Origin: Burkholderiales bacterium
GTDB taxonomy: Bacteria; Pseudomonadota; Gammaproteobacteria; Burkholderiales; SG8-41
Direction of reading: 5' to 3'
Length of the DNA: 64,000 bases
Assembly: GCA_022841375.1 (NCBI GenBank)
Contig: JALHRQ010000004.1
Location: 186,001-250,000, forward strand
Of the stretch, positions 56,071 to 64,000 are shown one piece after another. The notes below the pieces were generated by a model. It was not told where the DNA came from. It searched no databases and saw only the letters and a list, made by a program, of their open reading frames with translations. The translations under genes and the position numbers were made by a program. Every line of letters begins with the position of its first letter. Positions within the stretch are counted from its first letter, which is position 1.

Positions 56071-56298
56071 GGCGGGGGATTCCGGCGTGGGGGCAGGCGA
56101 CGACTTTAGCAGCTTCCTGTTTGCGGGGCGGCTGCGGTTTCGCAATCTGGGCGTGATTGAAATAAACCCCCTAGTGAGCGGTATCGCACTTCGCGCCTGT
56201 AATGGAAATGCTAGTAATAGCGGGCGGCACCATGGGGCGGCATCCCCGCTGCCTGGCACATCTGTAAATGGTTGTTTTTTCTAAAAAAAGAGGTTGAT

Positions 56299-57048
56299 AT
56301 GGAGTGGCTTGCTGATCCACAGGCGTGGCTGGCACTGGCGACACTGGCGGCACTGGAGATCGTGCTCGGTGTCGACAACATAATTTTCATCTCCATATTG
56401 TGCGGCCGGCTGCCTGAAAATCAGCGCGCAAAAGCGCGCAACGTCGGCCTGATATTCGCGATGCTGACACGCATCGGGCTGCTGTTCACACTATCGTGGT
56501 TAATGACGCTCACGGCGCCGCTGTTCAACATGCCGGTCATCAACAAGGAGGTTTCAGGTCGCGATCTGATCCTGATCGGCGGCGGTCTGTTCCTGTTATG
56601 GAAAAGTGTGCATGAAATCCACAATTCACTGGAAATCGAGCATGAAGCGGGTGCCAGCACCGTTGCTGCTGCAACGGCCACTTTCGGTGCGGTGATCGCG
56701 CAGATCGCGGTGATTGATATCGTGTTTTCGCTGGATTCGGTGATCACCGCAGTAGGCATGGTCGATGAATTGTCGATCATGGTGATCGCGATTGTGCTTT
56801 CGGTGGGCGTGATGTTGTTCGCGGCGGGGCCGATCGGCAAATTTGTCGACACCCATCCGACGATCAAGATGTTGGCGCTGTCGTTCCTGACCCTGGTCGG
56901 CGTCGCGCTGATCGCCGAGGGCTGGGGCATGCATATTCCGAAGGGCTACATCTACTTCGCGATGGCGTTTTCGGTGGCGGTGGAAATGCTCAACCTGCGC
57001 ATGCGCGCCAAGCGCAAACCGGTGGAACTGCACAAACACCTGCCTTGA
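56299..57048 (+). CDS. TerC-family membrane protein
   Basis: A 249-residue protein with about seven helices. EIVLGVDNIIFISILCGRLP is the TerC signature with conserved Asp, and GAVIAQIAVIDIVFSLDSVI is its repeat-half counterpart with matching FSLDSV. AAAGAGG precedes the ATG at 56299. TerC proteins move metal ions, in particular manganese, or protect exported metalloproteins. Some terC genes have an upstream Mn-sensing riboswitch; I looked at 56100-56298 and did not find its conserved core. The gene stands alone. Confidence 0.9.
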   Translation: MEWLADPQAWLALATLAALEIVLGVDNIIFISILCGRLPENQRAKARNVGLIFAMLTRIGLLFTLSWLMTLTAPLFNMPVINKEVSGRDLILIGGGLFLLWKSVHEIHNSLEIEHEAGASTVAAATATFGAVIAQIAVIDIVFSLDSVITAVGMVDELSIMVIAIVLSVGVMLFAAGPIGKFVDTHPTIKMLALSFLTLVGVALIAEGWGMHIPKGYIYFAMAFSVAVEMLNLRMRAKRKPVELHKHLP

Positions 57049-57123
57049 GCATGGCCGTCAATGCACTCAGCCCCGGAAACGGGGCTGAGCGGCAATACGG
57101 GTGAAGGGTGCGGATGCGACGGG

Positions 57124-58314
57124 TCAGAATGCCGGAATCCCGGTGATCGCCCGGCCGAGAATCAGCGCATGGATGTCATGCGTTCCTTCGTAGGTGTTGA
57201 CCGCTTCAAGATTCATCACGTGACGGATCACGTGAAACTCGTCGGAAATGCCGTTGCCGCCATGCATGTCGCGCGCGATCCGGGCGATGTCCAGCGCTTT
57301 GCCGCAGGAATTGCGCTTGAGCAGGGAAATCATTTCCGGAGCGACGCGGTCTTCGTCGATTAACCGGCCCAGGCGCAGCACGGCGTGCAGGCCCAAAGTG
57401 ATTTCAGTCTGCATGTTGACCAGCTTCAGCTGCACCAGCTGGTTAGCGGCCAGCGGACGGCCGAACTGTTTACGGTCGAGCGTGTATTTACGTGCGGCAT
57501 CCCAGCAGAATTCCGCCGCGCCCAGCGCGCCCCAGGCAATGCCGTAACGCGCCTTGTTCAGGCACGAGAACGGCCCCTTCAGCCCGGAGACATCAGGCAG
57601 CACGTTTTCTTCGGGTACGAACACGTTGTCCATCACCACTTCGCCGGTCACCGATGAACGCAGACTGAATTTGCCTTCGATTTTCGGCGTGGTCAGCCCT
57701 TTCATGCCTTTTTCGAGAATGAAGCCGCGGATCACCCCGCCGTCGTCCTTGGCCCAAACCAGCAATACGTCGGAGAGCGGGGCGTTGGTGATCCACATTT
57801 TTGCGCCGCTGACGAGATAACCGCCGTCGGTCTTGCGGCCGCGCGTCGCCATGCCCGCCGGATCGGAGCCTGCATTGGGTTCGGTCAGGCCGAAACAGCC
57901 AATCCATTCGCCGGTGGCCAGTTTCGGCAGGTATTTCTGTTTCTGCGCTTCGCTGCCAAAAGCGTAGATCGGATACATCACCAGGCTGGACTGCACCGAC
58001 AGCGCCGAACGGTAACCGCTGTCGACGCGTTCGACTTCGCGTGCGATCAGGCCATAGCAGACATGGTTGACGCCGGCGCAGCCGTAACCTTCGATGGTCG
58101 GTCCGAGGAAGCCGAGTTCACCCATCTCGTTCATGATTTCGCGGTGGAATTTCTCGTGGCGGTTGGCCTCAAGCACCCGCGGCATCAGTTTTTCCTGGCA
58201 GTAGGCGCGAGCCGCGTCGCGCACCATGCGCTCTTCGTCGGTGAGCAGTTCCTCAAGCAGCAGCGGATCATCCCACTGGAAGGTGGATTTGGTCGATGAC
58301 TTCGCGGCGCTCAT
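57124..58314 (-). CDS. gcdH: Glutaryl-CoA dehydrogenase
   Basis: A 396-residue acyl-CoA dehydrogenase of the glutaryl-CoA type. [20 protein letters not shown] is the typical opening, [20 protein letters not shown] and [13 protein letters not shown] hold FAD/substrate contacts, [18 protein letters not shown] is the glutaryl-specific region, and [20 protein letters not shown] carries the catalytic glutamate. It oxidises and decarboxylates glutaryl-CoA to crotonyl-CoA in lysine and aromatic breakdown. GGAGA precedes the ATG at 58314. It stands between divergent TerC and adaptor genes; no CaiB-type partner lies beside it here. Confidence 0.95.
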   Translation of the reverse strand: MSAAKSSTKSTFQWDDPLLLEELLTDEERMVRDAARAYCQEKLMPRVLEANRHEKFHREIMNEMGELGFLGPTIEGYGCAGVNHVCYGLIAREVERVDSGYRSALSVQSSLVMYPIYAFGSEAQKQKYLPKLATGEWIGCFGLTEPNAGSDPAGMATRGRKTDGGYLVSGAKMWITNAPLSDVLLVWAKDDGGVIRGFILEKGMKGLTTPKIEGKFSLRSSVTGEVVMDNVFVPEENVLPDVSGLKGPFSCLNKARYGIAWGALGAAEFCWDAARKYTLDRKQFGRPLAANQLVQLKLVNMQTEITLGLHAVLRLGRLIDEDRVAPEMISLLKRNSCGKALDIARIARDMHGGNGISDEFHVIRHVMNLEAVNTYEGTHDIHALILGRAITGIPAF

Positions 58315-58368
58315 GGGGGTCTCCGGATACAATGCAGTCTGTGAAATTTTTTTCGATTTTAGATCATT

Positions 58369-59577
58369 TTGGCTGACCAAGACCTTTCCCGCCTGCGCAT
58401 TGACCGGGATGCGCCTCGTGCGTCCCGGCGTCGCGGCTTCCGTTGGTGGTGGCTGTTGCCCGTTGTGCTGGCCATCGGCGCCGGTTACGTGCTCTACGCG
58501 CGCAATGCGCCGCTGGTTGTCGAAACAGCCACGGTATCCCAGGCTTATCCTTCGCAGGCGCACACACTTCTCAATGCAACCGGTTATGTCGTGCCCCAGC
58601 GCAAGGCGGCAGTGGCGTCGAAGGCTACCGGCCGGCTGGAGTGGCTCAATGTGCGCGAAGGCAGCCAGGTCAAGGCCGGTGAGATCATCGCCCGGCTCGA
58701 GAGCAATGACGTTACCGCGCAAATGCAGCAGGCTGCCGCCAGTGTGCGGGTGGCCCGGGCGAACCTGGAGCAGGGTGATGCCGAATTGAAGGAGGCGGTG
58801 CGCGCGATGGGTCGGTCGCGGGATCTGCTGGAGAAAAAATTCGTATCAGCTGCGGCACACGACACCGTGGTCGCCCGCCATGAGAAGGCGCAGGCGGCAC
58901 TGAGCGGTTACAAGGCATCGATTGCCGTGGCGGAGGCCAATCTGCGCGTCGCCCAGGTGGCCGTCGAGCAAACGCTGATTCGTGCACCTTTTGACGGTGT
59001 GGTGCTGACCAAGAATGCCAACGTCGGTGATGTCATCACGCCGTTTTCTTCTGCTTTGGGGTCGCAGGCGGCGGTGGTGACGATGGCCGACATGTCGACG
59101 CTGGAAGTCGAGGCTGATGTGTCGGAAGCCAATCTGGCCAAGGTCAAAGTCGGCCAGCCTTGCGAAATCCAGCTGGATGCCTTGCCCGACCAGCGCTTTC
59201 GCGGCGTCGTGCAGCGCACGGTGCCGACGGTCGATCGTGCCAAGGCAACGGTGTTGGTTAAAGTGCGGTTTGTCGATCTCGATGCGCGGGTGCTCCCTGA
59301 AATGAGCGCGAAGGTGGCGTTCCTGGAGAAGGAGCTGCCGCAGGAAGAGCGCAATGCGCGCACCGTGGTGCAGCCGTCTGCGGTGGTGGAGCGCGACGGC
59401 GGCAGCGCAGTGTTCGTGATTCGAGAAGGCAAGGCGGCACAGGTCGGCGTGAAAACCGGGATGAAGATCGGTGACCTTGTTGAGGTCACCGGCAAGGTGG
59501 CTGCTGGCGACAAGCTGGTGTTGCGGCCGCCGGCGGGGTTGCGGGATGGGGCTGCCATCAAAATTGCAAGCAAATGA
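58369..59577 (+). CDS. HlyD/MacA-like membrane-fusion adaptor of an ABC exporter
   Basis: A 402-residue adaptor. A single anchor helix ([18 protein letters not shown]) is followed by a lipoyl-like half [20 protein letters not shown], a coiled-coil hairpin (about 110-190) and [20 protein letters not shown], then beta-barrel and membrane-proximal domains ending [18 protein letters not shown]. The start is TTG at 58369, without a strong ribosome site. It bridges the inner-membrane ABC transporter encoded downstream to an outer-membrane channel. The next gene begins 298 bases on, across a dispersed structured repeat. Confidence 0.92.
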   Translation: MADQDLSRLRIDRDAPRASRRRGFRWWWLLPVVLAIGAGYVLYARNAPLVVETATVSQAYPSQAHTLLNATGYVVPQRKAAVASKATGRLEWLNVREGSQVKAGEIIARLESNDVTAQMQQAAASVRVARANLEQGDAELKEAVRAMGRSRDLLEKKFVSAAAHDTVVARHEKAQAALSGYKASIAVAEANLRVAQVAVEQTLIRAPFDGVVLTKNANVGDVITPFSSALGSQAAVVTMADMSTLEVEADVSEANLAKVKVGQPCEIQLDALPDQRFRGVVQRTVPTVDRAKATVLVKVRFVDLDARVLPEMSAKVAFLEKELPQEERNARTVVQPSAVVERDGGSAVFVIREGKAAQVGVKTGMKIGDLVEVTGKVAAGDKLVLRPPAGLRDGAAIKIASK

Positions 59578-59603
59578 TTCGTTGCCCTCGGTCTGAGCAA
59601 TTT

Positions 59604-59820
59604 GCCGGGGGCGGCCCGGCGGCCGGTTACTTTCTTTTGTGCGGCCAAAAGAAAGTAACCAAAGAAAATCCGCCCCGGCCCCCAGGCCCTTCGGGCTTCC
59701 CTGCGCTGCTCTCCACGCCGGGCGGCTGTGCAACTCGCCCTCGCACAAAACGCGAGGGCTCAGACAGTGCTCGCCGACTACCCCCGGCGTGGCTGCGCTG
59801 CTCGGCTGGGCGCAAGGGGA
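59604..59820 (+). repeat. Structured dispersed repeat, copy B (candidate RNA element)
   Basis: This 217-base element lies between adaptor and ATPase genes and matches copy A at 36275-36520. Stems: GCCGGG/CCCGGC (59604-59609, 59615-59620), CTTTCTTTTG/CAAAAGAAAG with a 6-base loop (59630-59639, 59646-59655), and GCCCTC/GAGGGC (59737-59742, 59754-59759). Relative to copy A, one pair in each of the last two stems changes on both strands (C-G to T-A, T-A to C-G). Both copies share CAGACAGT and CCCCCGGC blocks downstream. It occupies nearly all of the gap and is not called coding. Confidence 0.7.
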
Positions 59821-59874
59821 GAACCAGAAAACCATTGGTGTGCGCGGGCAGTCATGCTGGCCTTGCAACCTGAC

Positions 59875-60555
59875 ATGCCTCAATTTCCTGCGGTCGTCAT
59901 CCGCCATCTAACCAAGTCTTACCGCCGCGGCGGGCAGGTGGTGTCGGTGCTGGAGAACATCAGCTTTGATATTGACGCCGGCGATTTTGTTGCGCTGATG
60001 GGGCCGTCGGGGTCCGGCAAAAGCACATTGCTCAACCTGATTGCCGGCATCGACCGGCCTGACAGCGGTGAACTGCGGGTCGCTGATGTCGACATCATGC
60101 TGTTGGATGAAGCGGGACTCGCCGACTGGCGGGCGCGCAATGTCGGTTTCATTTTCCAGTTCTACAACCTGATGCCGGTGCTGACCGCGCTGGAAAACGT
60201 TGAACTGCCACTGCTGCTGACCGGTTTGCCGTCACGCGACCGGCGGGAGCGTGTCGAAGTGGCGCTGGGTATGGTGGGGCTAAGTGATCGCATGACGCAC
60301 TACCCGTCCGAGTTGTCGGGCGGGCAGCAGCAGCGCGTGGCGATTGCGCGCGCGATCATTACTGATCCGACGATCCTCGTTGCTGATGAACCGACGGGCG
60401 ATCTCGACCGCGCTTCAGCTGACGACATTCTGGCGTTGATGGCGCGGCTGAATGACGAACTGGGCAAGACCATCATCATGGTGACCCATGATCCGCATGC
60501 GGCGGAGCGCGCCCATCACATCCGTCATCTGGAGAAGGGTGTGTTGACGGATTGA
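59875..60555 (+). CDS. MacB/LolD-type ABC transporter ATPase
   Basis: A 226-residue ABC ATPase from the ATG at 59875 (an ATG at 59854 is also possible; neither has a clear ribosome site). Walker [10 protein letters not shown] is at 43-51, [20 protein letters not shown] is the Q-loop region, [14 protein letters not shown] is the signature, and [12 protein letters not shown] is Walker B, with [11 protein letters not shown] as the H-loop. It powers the two FtsX/MacB-like permeases encoded after it and works with the adaptor encoded before it. Length and motifs match the LolD/MacB group. Confidence 0.93.
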   Translation: MPQFPAVVIRHLTKSYRRGGQVVSVLENISFDIDAGDFVALMGPSGSGKSTLLNLIAGIDRPDSGELRVADVDIMLLDEAGLADWRARNVGFIFQFYNLMPVLTALENVELPLLLTGLPSRDRRERVEVALGMVGLSDRMTHYPSELSGGQQQRVAIARAIITDPTILVADEPTGDLDRASADDILALMARLNDELGKTIIMVTHDPHAAERAHHIRHLEKGVLTD

Positions 60556-60603
60556 TTATAAGTATTTGTTTTTATTGATAAATAATTACGACAATCCGAC
60601 GCC

Positions 60604-61761
60604 ATGTATCTGCTGAAGCTGATCCTGCGCAACGCCCTGCGCCACAAACTGCGCACGCTGCTGACGGTGCTGGGGCTGCTGGTGGCGATTTTGTCCTTCG
60701 GATTGCTGCAGACCGTGGTTGATGCCTGGTACACCGGTGCAAACTCTGCGGCGCCGGACCGATTGGTGACGCGCAGCGCGGTGTCATTGGTAGTGCCGCT
60801 ACCGGTGCATTACCGCGACAAGATTCGCGCCATCGACGGCGTGCGTTCGGTGGCGTCGGCGAACTGGTTTGCCGGCGTGTATCAGGAACCGAAGAATTTT
60901 TTTCCGCAATTTGCGATTGACCCCGTGACATACCTGACGATGTATCCGGAGTACCGCATTCATCCGGATCAGTTGCGCGATTTCATGCGCGACCGTAAAG
61001 GTGCCGTCATCGGCCGCAAGCTGGCGGACACCTACGGGTTCAAGCTCGGCGACGTGGTGCCGCTCAAAGGCACGATCTTCGCCGGCAACTGGGAGTTTGT
61101 GGTGCGGGCCATCTATGAAGGCGCGACGCCGAAAACCGATACTTCGCAGTTTTTTTTCCATTGGGAGTATTTGAACGAAACGGTGCGCACACGGGCGCCG
61201 CAGCGCGCCAACCAGGTCGGCGTGTTCGTGGTGCAGGTCAGTGATGTATCGCGGGCAGCCGAAATCAGCGCAACCATCGATGCGCAGTTCCGCAATTCAC
61301 CGGCCGAAACGCTGACTGAAACCGAAAAGGCGTTCCAGATCGGCTTCATCAAACAGACCGAGGCCATTGTCATCGCGATCCGTATTGTGTCCTTCGTGGT
61401 CATTTTTATCATCCTCGCGGTCATGGCCAATACCATGGCGATGACGGCGCGCGAACGCATTGCCGAACACGCGACGCTGAAGGCCCTGGGGTTCGGACCG
61501 GGTTTTCTCGGCGGATTGATTTTCGGCGAGTCGCTGGCGATCGCGTTTGCCGGATCGGCGCTGGGCGTGCTGCTGACTTTCCCGGTGGCGGAGTGGTTTG
61601 GCGCCAAGATGGGCACGCTGTTTCCGGTGTTTGAGGTCAGTGGCGATACGGTGTGGCTGCAGTTTGCCTGCGCGTTGGTCGTGGGTGTGGCTGCGGCTGT
61701 GGTACCGGCCCGCCGCGCCGCGCAGGTGCGCATCGTCGAAGGCTTGAGGGCGGTGGGCTGA
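60604..61761 (+). CDS. FtsX/MacB-like ABC permease 1
   Basis: A 385-residue permease with an N-terminal helix (LLTVLGLLVAILSFGLLQTV), a large periplasmic domain (about 45-260) and three C-terminal helices including IVSFVVIFIILAVMANTMAM and LIFGESLAIAFAGSALGVLL. ARERIAEHATLKALGFG is the family coupling loop. This is the topology of MacB and LolC/E mechanotransmission transporters. It follows the ATPase gene by 48 A+T-rich bases and overlaps the next permease by one base (TGATG). It probably exports or moves a lipid, peptide or small molecule. Confidence 0.92.
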   Translation: MYLLKLILRNALRHKLRTLLTVLGLLVAILSFGLLQTVVDAWYTGANSAAPDRLVTRSAVSLVVPLPVHYRDKIRAIDGVRSVASANWFAGVYQEPKNFFPQFAIDPVTYLTMYPEYRIHPDQLRDFMRDRKGAVIGRKLADTYGFKLGDVVPLKGTIFAGNWEFVVRAIYEGATPKTDTSQFFFHWEYLNETVRTRAPQRANQVGVFVVQVSDVSRAAEISATIDAQFRNSPAETLTETEKAFQIGFIKQTEAIVIAIRIVSFVVIFIILAVMANTMAMTARERIAEHATLKALGFGPGFLGGLIFGESLAIAFAGSALGVLLTFPVAEWFGAKMGTLFPVFEVSGDTVWLQFACALVVGVAAAVVPARRAAQVRIVEGLRAVG

Positions 61762-62927
61762 TGGCGCTGCCGTTTTCCTACACGCTGCGCAATTTGTGGA
61801 CACGCAAACTGACCACGGCGCTGACCGCCGGCGGCATGGCGCTGGTGGTATTTGTGTTCGCGGCGGTGCAAATGCTCGACACCGGTTTGCGCCAGACGCT
61901 GATCGCGACCGGTCAGCCCGACAACGTGCATGTCACGCGTCGCGCGTCCGGTGCTGAAATCTCCAGTGTGGTGGATCGGGCGCAGGCGGCGGTGATCGAA
62001 ACCCAGCCCGAGATTGCCATCGGCGGCGACGGCTTGCGGTTGGCGTCAAAAGAAGTCGTGGTGCTGATCACGCTGCCCAAGCGCGACTCCGGCGTGGCCA
62101 CCAATGTCACCACGCGCGGCGTCGGCGCAGCGGCGTTTGAACTGCGACCGCAACTGCGGATTACCGAAGGCCGCAAATTCCGTCCCGGTTCAGCCGAGGT
62201 CATTGTCGGTTCGAGCATTGCACAGCGGTTCGAGGGCGCTGCGGTCGGTTCGCTGCTGCGATTCGGCGGCCGCGAATGGCGCGTGGTGGGCGTGTTTGAG
62301 GCGAGGGGTTCAGCCTACGATTCGGAGATATGGACGGATGCCGACCAGTTGTTGCAGTCGTTCCGGCGCAATGCCTGGTCGGCGGTGGTGGCCCGTCTGG
62401 CGGATCCGGCGACGCTGCCGGCCATGAAAACGCGGATGGAGAATGATCCGCGGCTGACGCTGGACGTCAAAGCCGAGCGGGAGTTTTTCGAAGATCAGTC
62501 GAAGGCGCTGTCCAATTTCATCAGCTATCTCGGTCTGACGCTGTCGGTAATCTTCTCGGTGGGGGCGATGATCGGCGCGATGATCACCATGTATGCGGCG
62601 GTGGCCAATCGCACAGGGGAAATCGGCACCCTGCGCGCGCTGGGATTCCGTCGCACCAGCATCCTCGCCACCTTTTTGCTGGAGGCGGTGCTGCTCGGCA
62701 TCGTTGGCGGGATTGCCGGCCTGATACTGGCTTCGTTGATGCAGTTCATCCACATATCCACGCTGAACTGGCAATCGTTTTCAGAACTGGCCTTCAGCTT
62801 TACGCTGACGCCTCGCATCATCGCCACGTCGATGCTGTTTGCGGTGCTGATGGGGGTGATCGGCGGTTTCCTGCCGGCGGTACGCGCCGCGCGGCTGAGC
62901 ATCGTCGACGCGTTGCGTGCAGCCTGA
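61761..62927 (+). CDS. FtsX/MacB-like ABC permease 2
   Basis: A 388-residue permease related to the preceding one. LRNLWTRKLTTALTAGGMAL leads into the first helix, a periplasmic domain follows with a RRASGAEISSVVDRAQ segment, and the C-terminal helices include LGLTLSVIFSVGAMIGAMIT with NRTGEIGTLRALGFRRTSIL as coupling loop. The last residues PAVRAARLSIVDALRAA are typical of the family. The start overlaps the stop of permease 1 by one base. The two permeases with the ATPase and adaptor would make one heteromeric exporter. Confidence 0.92.
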   Translation: MALPFSYTLRNLWTRKLTTALTAGGMALVVFVFAAVQMLDTGLRQTLIATGQPDNVHVTRRASGAEISSVVDRAQAAVIETQPEIAIGGDGLRLASKEVVVLITLPKRDSGVATNVTTRGVGAAAFELRPQLRITEGRKFRPGSAEVIVGSSIAQRFEGAAVGSLLRFGGREWRVVGVFEARGSAYDSEIWTDADQLLQSFRRNAWSAVVARLADPATLPAMKTRMENDPRLTLDVKAEREFFEDQSKALSNFISYLGLTLSVIFSVGAMIGAMITMYAAVANRTGEIGTLRALGFRRTSILATFLLEAVLLGIVGGIAGLILASLMQFIHISTLNWQSFSELAFSFTLTPRIIATSMLFAVLMGVIGGFLPAVRAARLSIVDALRAA

Positions 62928-62947
62928 GCCTGATACCGCGAAAGCCG

Positions 62948-63493
62948 TCAGTTGCGCGCCGGGGCGCGCTCGATGGTGCCGAGGTGAAAGCGGTATTCAC
63001 CGGCCTTGCGATCGGCATAGTAGTGGGTCAGCGTGTTGCGCACGGTGGCAAAGGCCAGGGTTTCCCACGGTATGTCGGTTTCGTCGAACAAGCGCACTTC
63101 CAGTGATTCCGCACCGGCGCTGAAGTCGAGGTCGAGGAGCCGGGCGCGAAACAGGATGTAGACCTGGTTGATATGCGGAATGTTGTACATCGCATAGAGC
63201 GGGCCGATTTCGACGCGGGCGTTGGCCTCTTCGAGTGTTTCGCGTGCCGCGCCCTGTGCCGTGGTTTCGCCGTTTTCCATGAAGCCCGCGGGGACGGTCC
63301 ACAGGCCATGGCGTGGTTCGATGGCGCGGCGACACAGCAGGATGCGGTTTTCCCACTCAGCGATGCAGCCGACGATCATTTTCGGGTTCTGATAATGGAT
63401 CGTGCCGCAGTCATCACAGACATGCCGGGGCAGGCTGTCGCCGGGCGGGATTTTGAGTGCGACGGCGGCGCCGCAGTTGCTGCAGAACTTCAT
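62948..63493 (-). CDS. NUDIX hydrolase with N-terminal zinc ribbon
   Basis: A 181-residue NUDIX enzyme. A zinc ribbon with Cys4, Cys7, Cys26 and Cys29 opens the protein ([27 protein letters not shown]). The NUDIX box runs from Gly70: [24 protein letters not shown], matching Gx5Ex7RExxEExG except that the final glycine is Asn91. The zinc ribbon plus NUDIX layout is that of NudC/ADP-ribose-type pyrophosphatases, but this one is shorter than NudC. It hydrolyses a nucleoside diphosphate linked to another group; the substrate is uncertain. Confidence 0.9.
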   Translation of the reverse strand: MKFCSNCGAAVALKIPPGDSLPRHVCDDCGTIHYQNPKMIVGCIAEWENRILLCRRAIEPRHGLWTVPAGFMENGETTAQGAARETLEEANARVEIGPLYAMYNIPHINQVYILFRARLLDLDFSAGAESLEVRLFDETDIPWETLAFATVRNTLTHYYADRKAGEYRFHLGTIERAPARN

Positions 63494-63580
63494 CGATGCA
63501 TCCGTGTTCGGAGGTTATAACTATACGGGAAGATGGTTTTGCCGGTCACGTTATATGGCATTTTTACGGTTGCCCACAGT

Positions 63581-64000
63581 TCACCCCGACTTGAACGGAT
63601 TGCGCGCGGCCAGTGTGCGACCGTGTTCGTCGAGCAGGGCGGTTTCGCGTTCCAGGTATTTTTCGACAGCGGCTGCGAATTCCGGGTGCGCCAGCCAGTG
63701 CGCCGACTGCGTAGCGACCGGCAGCAGGCCGCGCGCCATCTTGTGCTCGCCCTGCGCCCCTCCCTCGAATACCTGCAGCCCGCGCGCAATGGCGTATTCA
63801 ATGGCCTGGTAATAGCAGGTTTCGAAATGCAGCATGGGATGATGCTCGATGGCGCCCCAGTGCCGGCCATACAGCCGGGTTGCGTTGCGTACCAGCAGCG
63901 AGGCCGCAACAGGTCGGTCTTCGCGCAGGGCGCGCACCAGCACGAAACTGTCGGGCATTGCTGCGCCGATGCGCCGGAAAAATTCCAGGTTCAGATAGGG
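63581..64000 (-). CDS. GNAT/FemAB-like DUF482 family protein, C-terminal part (5' end outside window)
   Basis: The frame is open to the window edge, so the N-terminus is missing; 139 residues are visible. PYLNLEFFRRIGAAMPDSFV, AASLLVRNATRLYGRHWGA, HHPMLHFETCYYQAIEYAI and FEGGAQGEHKMARGLLPVAT match the GNAT/FemAB-like peptidogalycan-biosynthesis-type family (COG3146/DUF482). The C-terminus is Glu-rich. It ends 87 bases before the NUDIX start, so they may be co-transcribed. Function is unproven; acyl transfer to an amine is the family expectation. Confidence 0.82.
   Translation of the reverse strand, partial: PYLNLEFFRRIGAAMPDSFVLVRALREDRPVAASLLVRNATRLYGRHWGAIEHHPMLHFETCYYQAIEYAIARGLQVFEGGAQGEHKMARGLLPVATQSAHWLAHPEFAAAVEKYLERETALLDEHGRTLAARNPFKSG

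Noticed and set aside
56071-56259. N-terminal extension of the second MmgE/PrpD protein
   Set aside because: Arg/Pro-rich low-complexity residues, outside family length; start placed at 56070.
56100-56298. Possible manganese (yybP-ykoY) riboswitch before terC
   Set aside because: The conserved GGGGAGUA-type core and paired loops were not found by eye.

Overview
The window looks like chromosomal DNA of a heterotrophic, high-G+C betaproteobacterium, most likely of the order Burkholderiales. The evidence is four stand-alone Bug-type (TctC-like) tricarboxylate receptors, two PEP-CTERM proteins, a complete glcDEF glycolate oxidase operon, CaiB, MmgE/PrpD and MaoC-type CoA chemistry, a TAXI-TRAP transporter, and short dispersed palindromic intergenic repeats. 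I cannot place it to genus. No rRNA, tRNA, CRISPR array, transposase, integrase or prophage gene was recognised. Only one gene with a DNA-binding regulator domain (an Ada/AraC-like methyltransferase, 47103-47951) is present.

Layout. 1-5.3 kb (+): end of a CocE-like hydrolase, an alpha/beta hydrolase, a Bug receptor, an ornithine-cyclodeaminase-like enzyme, a CMD-family protein and a bacterial RIO kinase. 5.5-13.3 kb (-): a PEP-CTERM protein, a small lipoprotein and a catabolic run (MaoC hydratase, SDR, MFS permease, enolase-superfamily enzyme, class II aldolase, Bug receptor). 13.5-18.7 kb (+): PhyH dioxygenase, Bug, MmgE/PrpD, metallo-beta-lactamase-fold hydrolase, Bug. 18.7-25.2 kb (-): a small alpha/beta-barrel-like protein, a secreted nuclease, an orphan DNA methyltransferase, then glcF, glcE and glcD. 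25.3-28.9 kb (+): a tightly packed set of CoA-transferase, thioesterase, NTF2-like protein and LVIVD beta-propeller. 28.9-34.2 kb (-): Sel1-like protein, small membrane proteins, a type IV pilin-like protein overlapping a large DUF4124/glycosidase-like protein, and a second PEP-CTERM protein. 34.4-35.7 kb (+): a periplasmic protein and an L,D-transpeptidase-like protein.

36.1-37.6 kb holds a dispersed structured repeat and an A+T-rich two-gene cassette: a membrane protein translationally coupled to a protein with a RelE-like N-terminus and a beta-flower-like C-terminus. This is the best candidate here for an undescribed system. 37.7-42.5 kb (-): hyi, a TAXI receptor, a fused TRAP permease and garR, probably linked to the glyoxylate/glycerate route that glcDEF would feed. 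42.6-46.1 kb (+): a MocA-like nucleotidyltransferase, then MoxR ATPase, methyltransferase and CoxE-like VWA protein. 46.2-53.6 kb: META lipoprotein, FlK-like thioesterase, Ada-like protein, DUF3309 protein, sorbosone-dehydrogenase-like lipoprotein, dodecin, a GspE/PilB ATPase, and an ammonium transporter behind two NtrC-like sites. 53.8-58.3 kb: a FAS1/MaoC-like hydratase, a second MmgE/PrpD, TerC and glutaryl-CoA dehydrogenase. 58.4-62.9 kb (+): a MacAB-like export system with a second copy of the structured repeat between adaptor and ATPase genes. 62.9-64 kb (-): a NUDIX hydrolase and the end of a GNAT-like protein.

Overall the genes describe an organism that takes up organic acids and processes them as CoA esters or through glyoxylate, with a modest envelope and surface component. 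All functions are inferred from sequence motifs read by eye; no database search was run.
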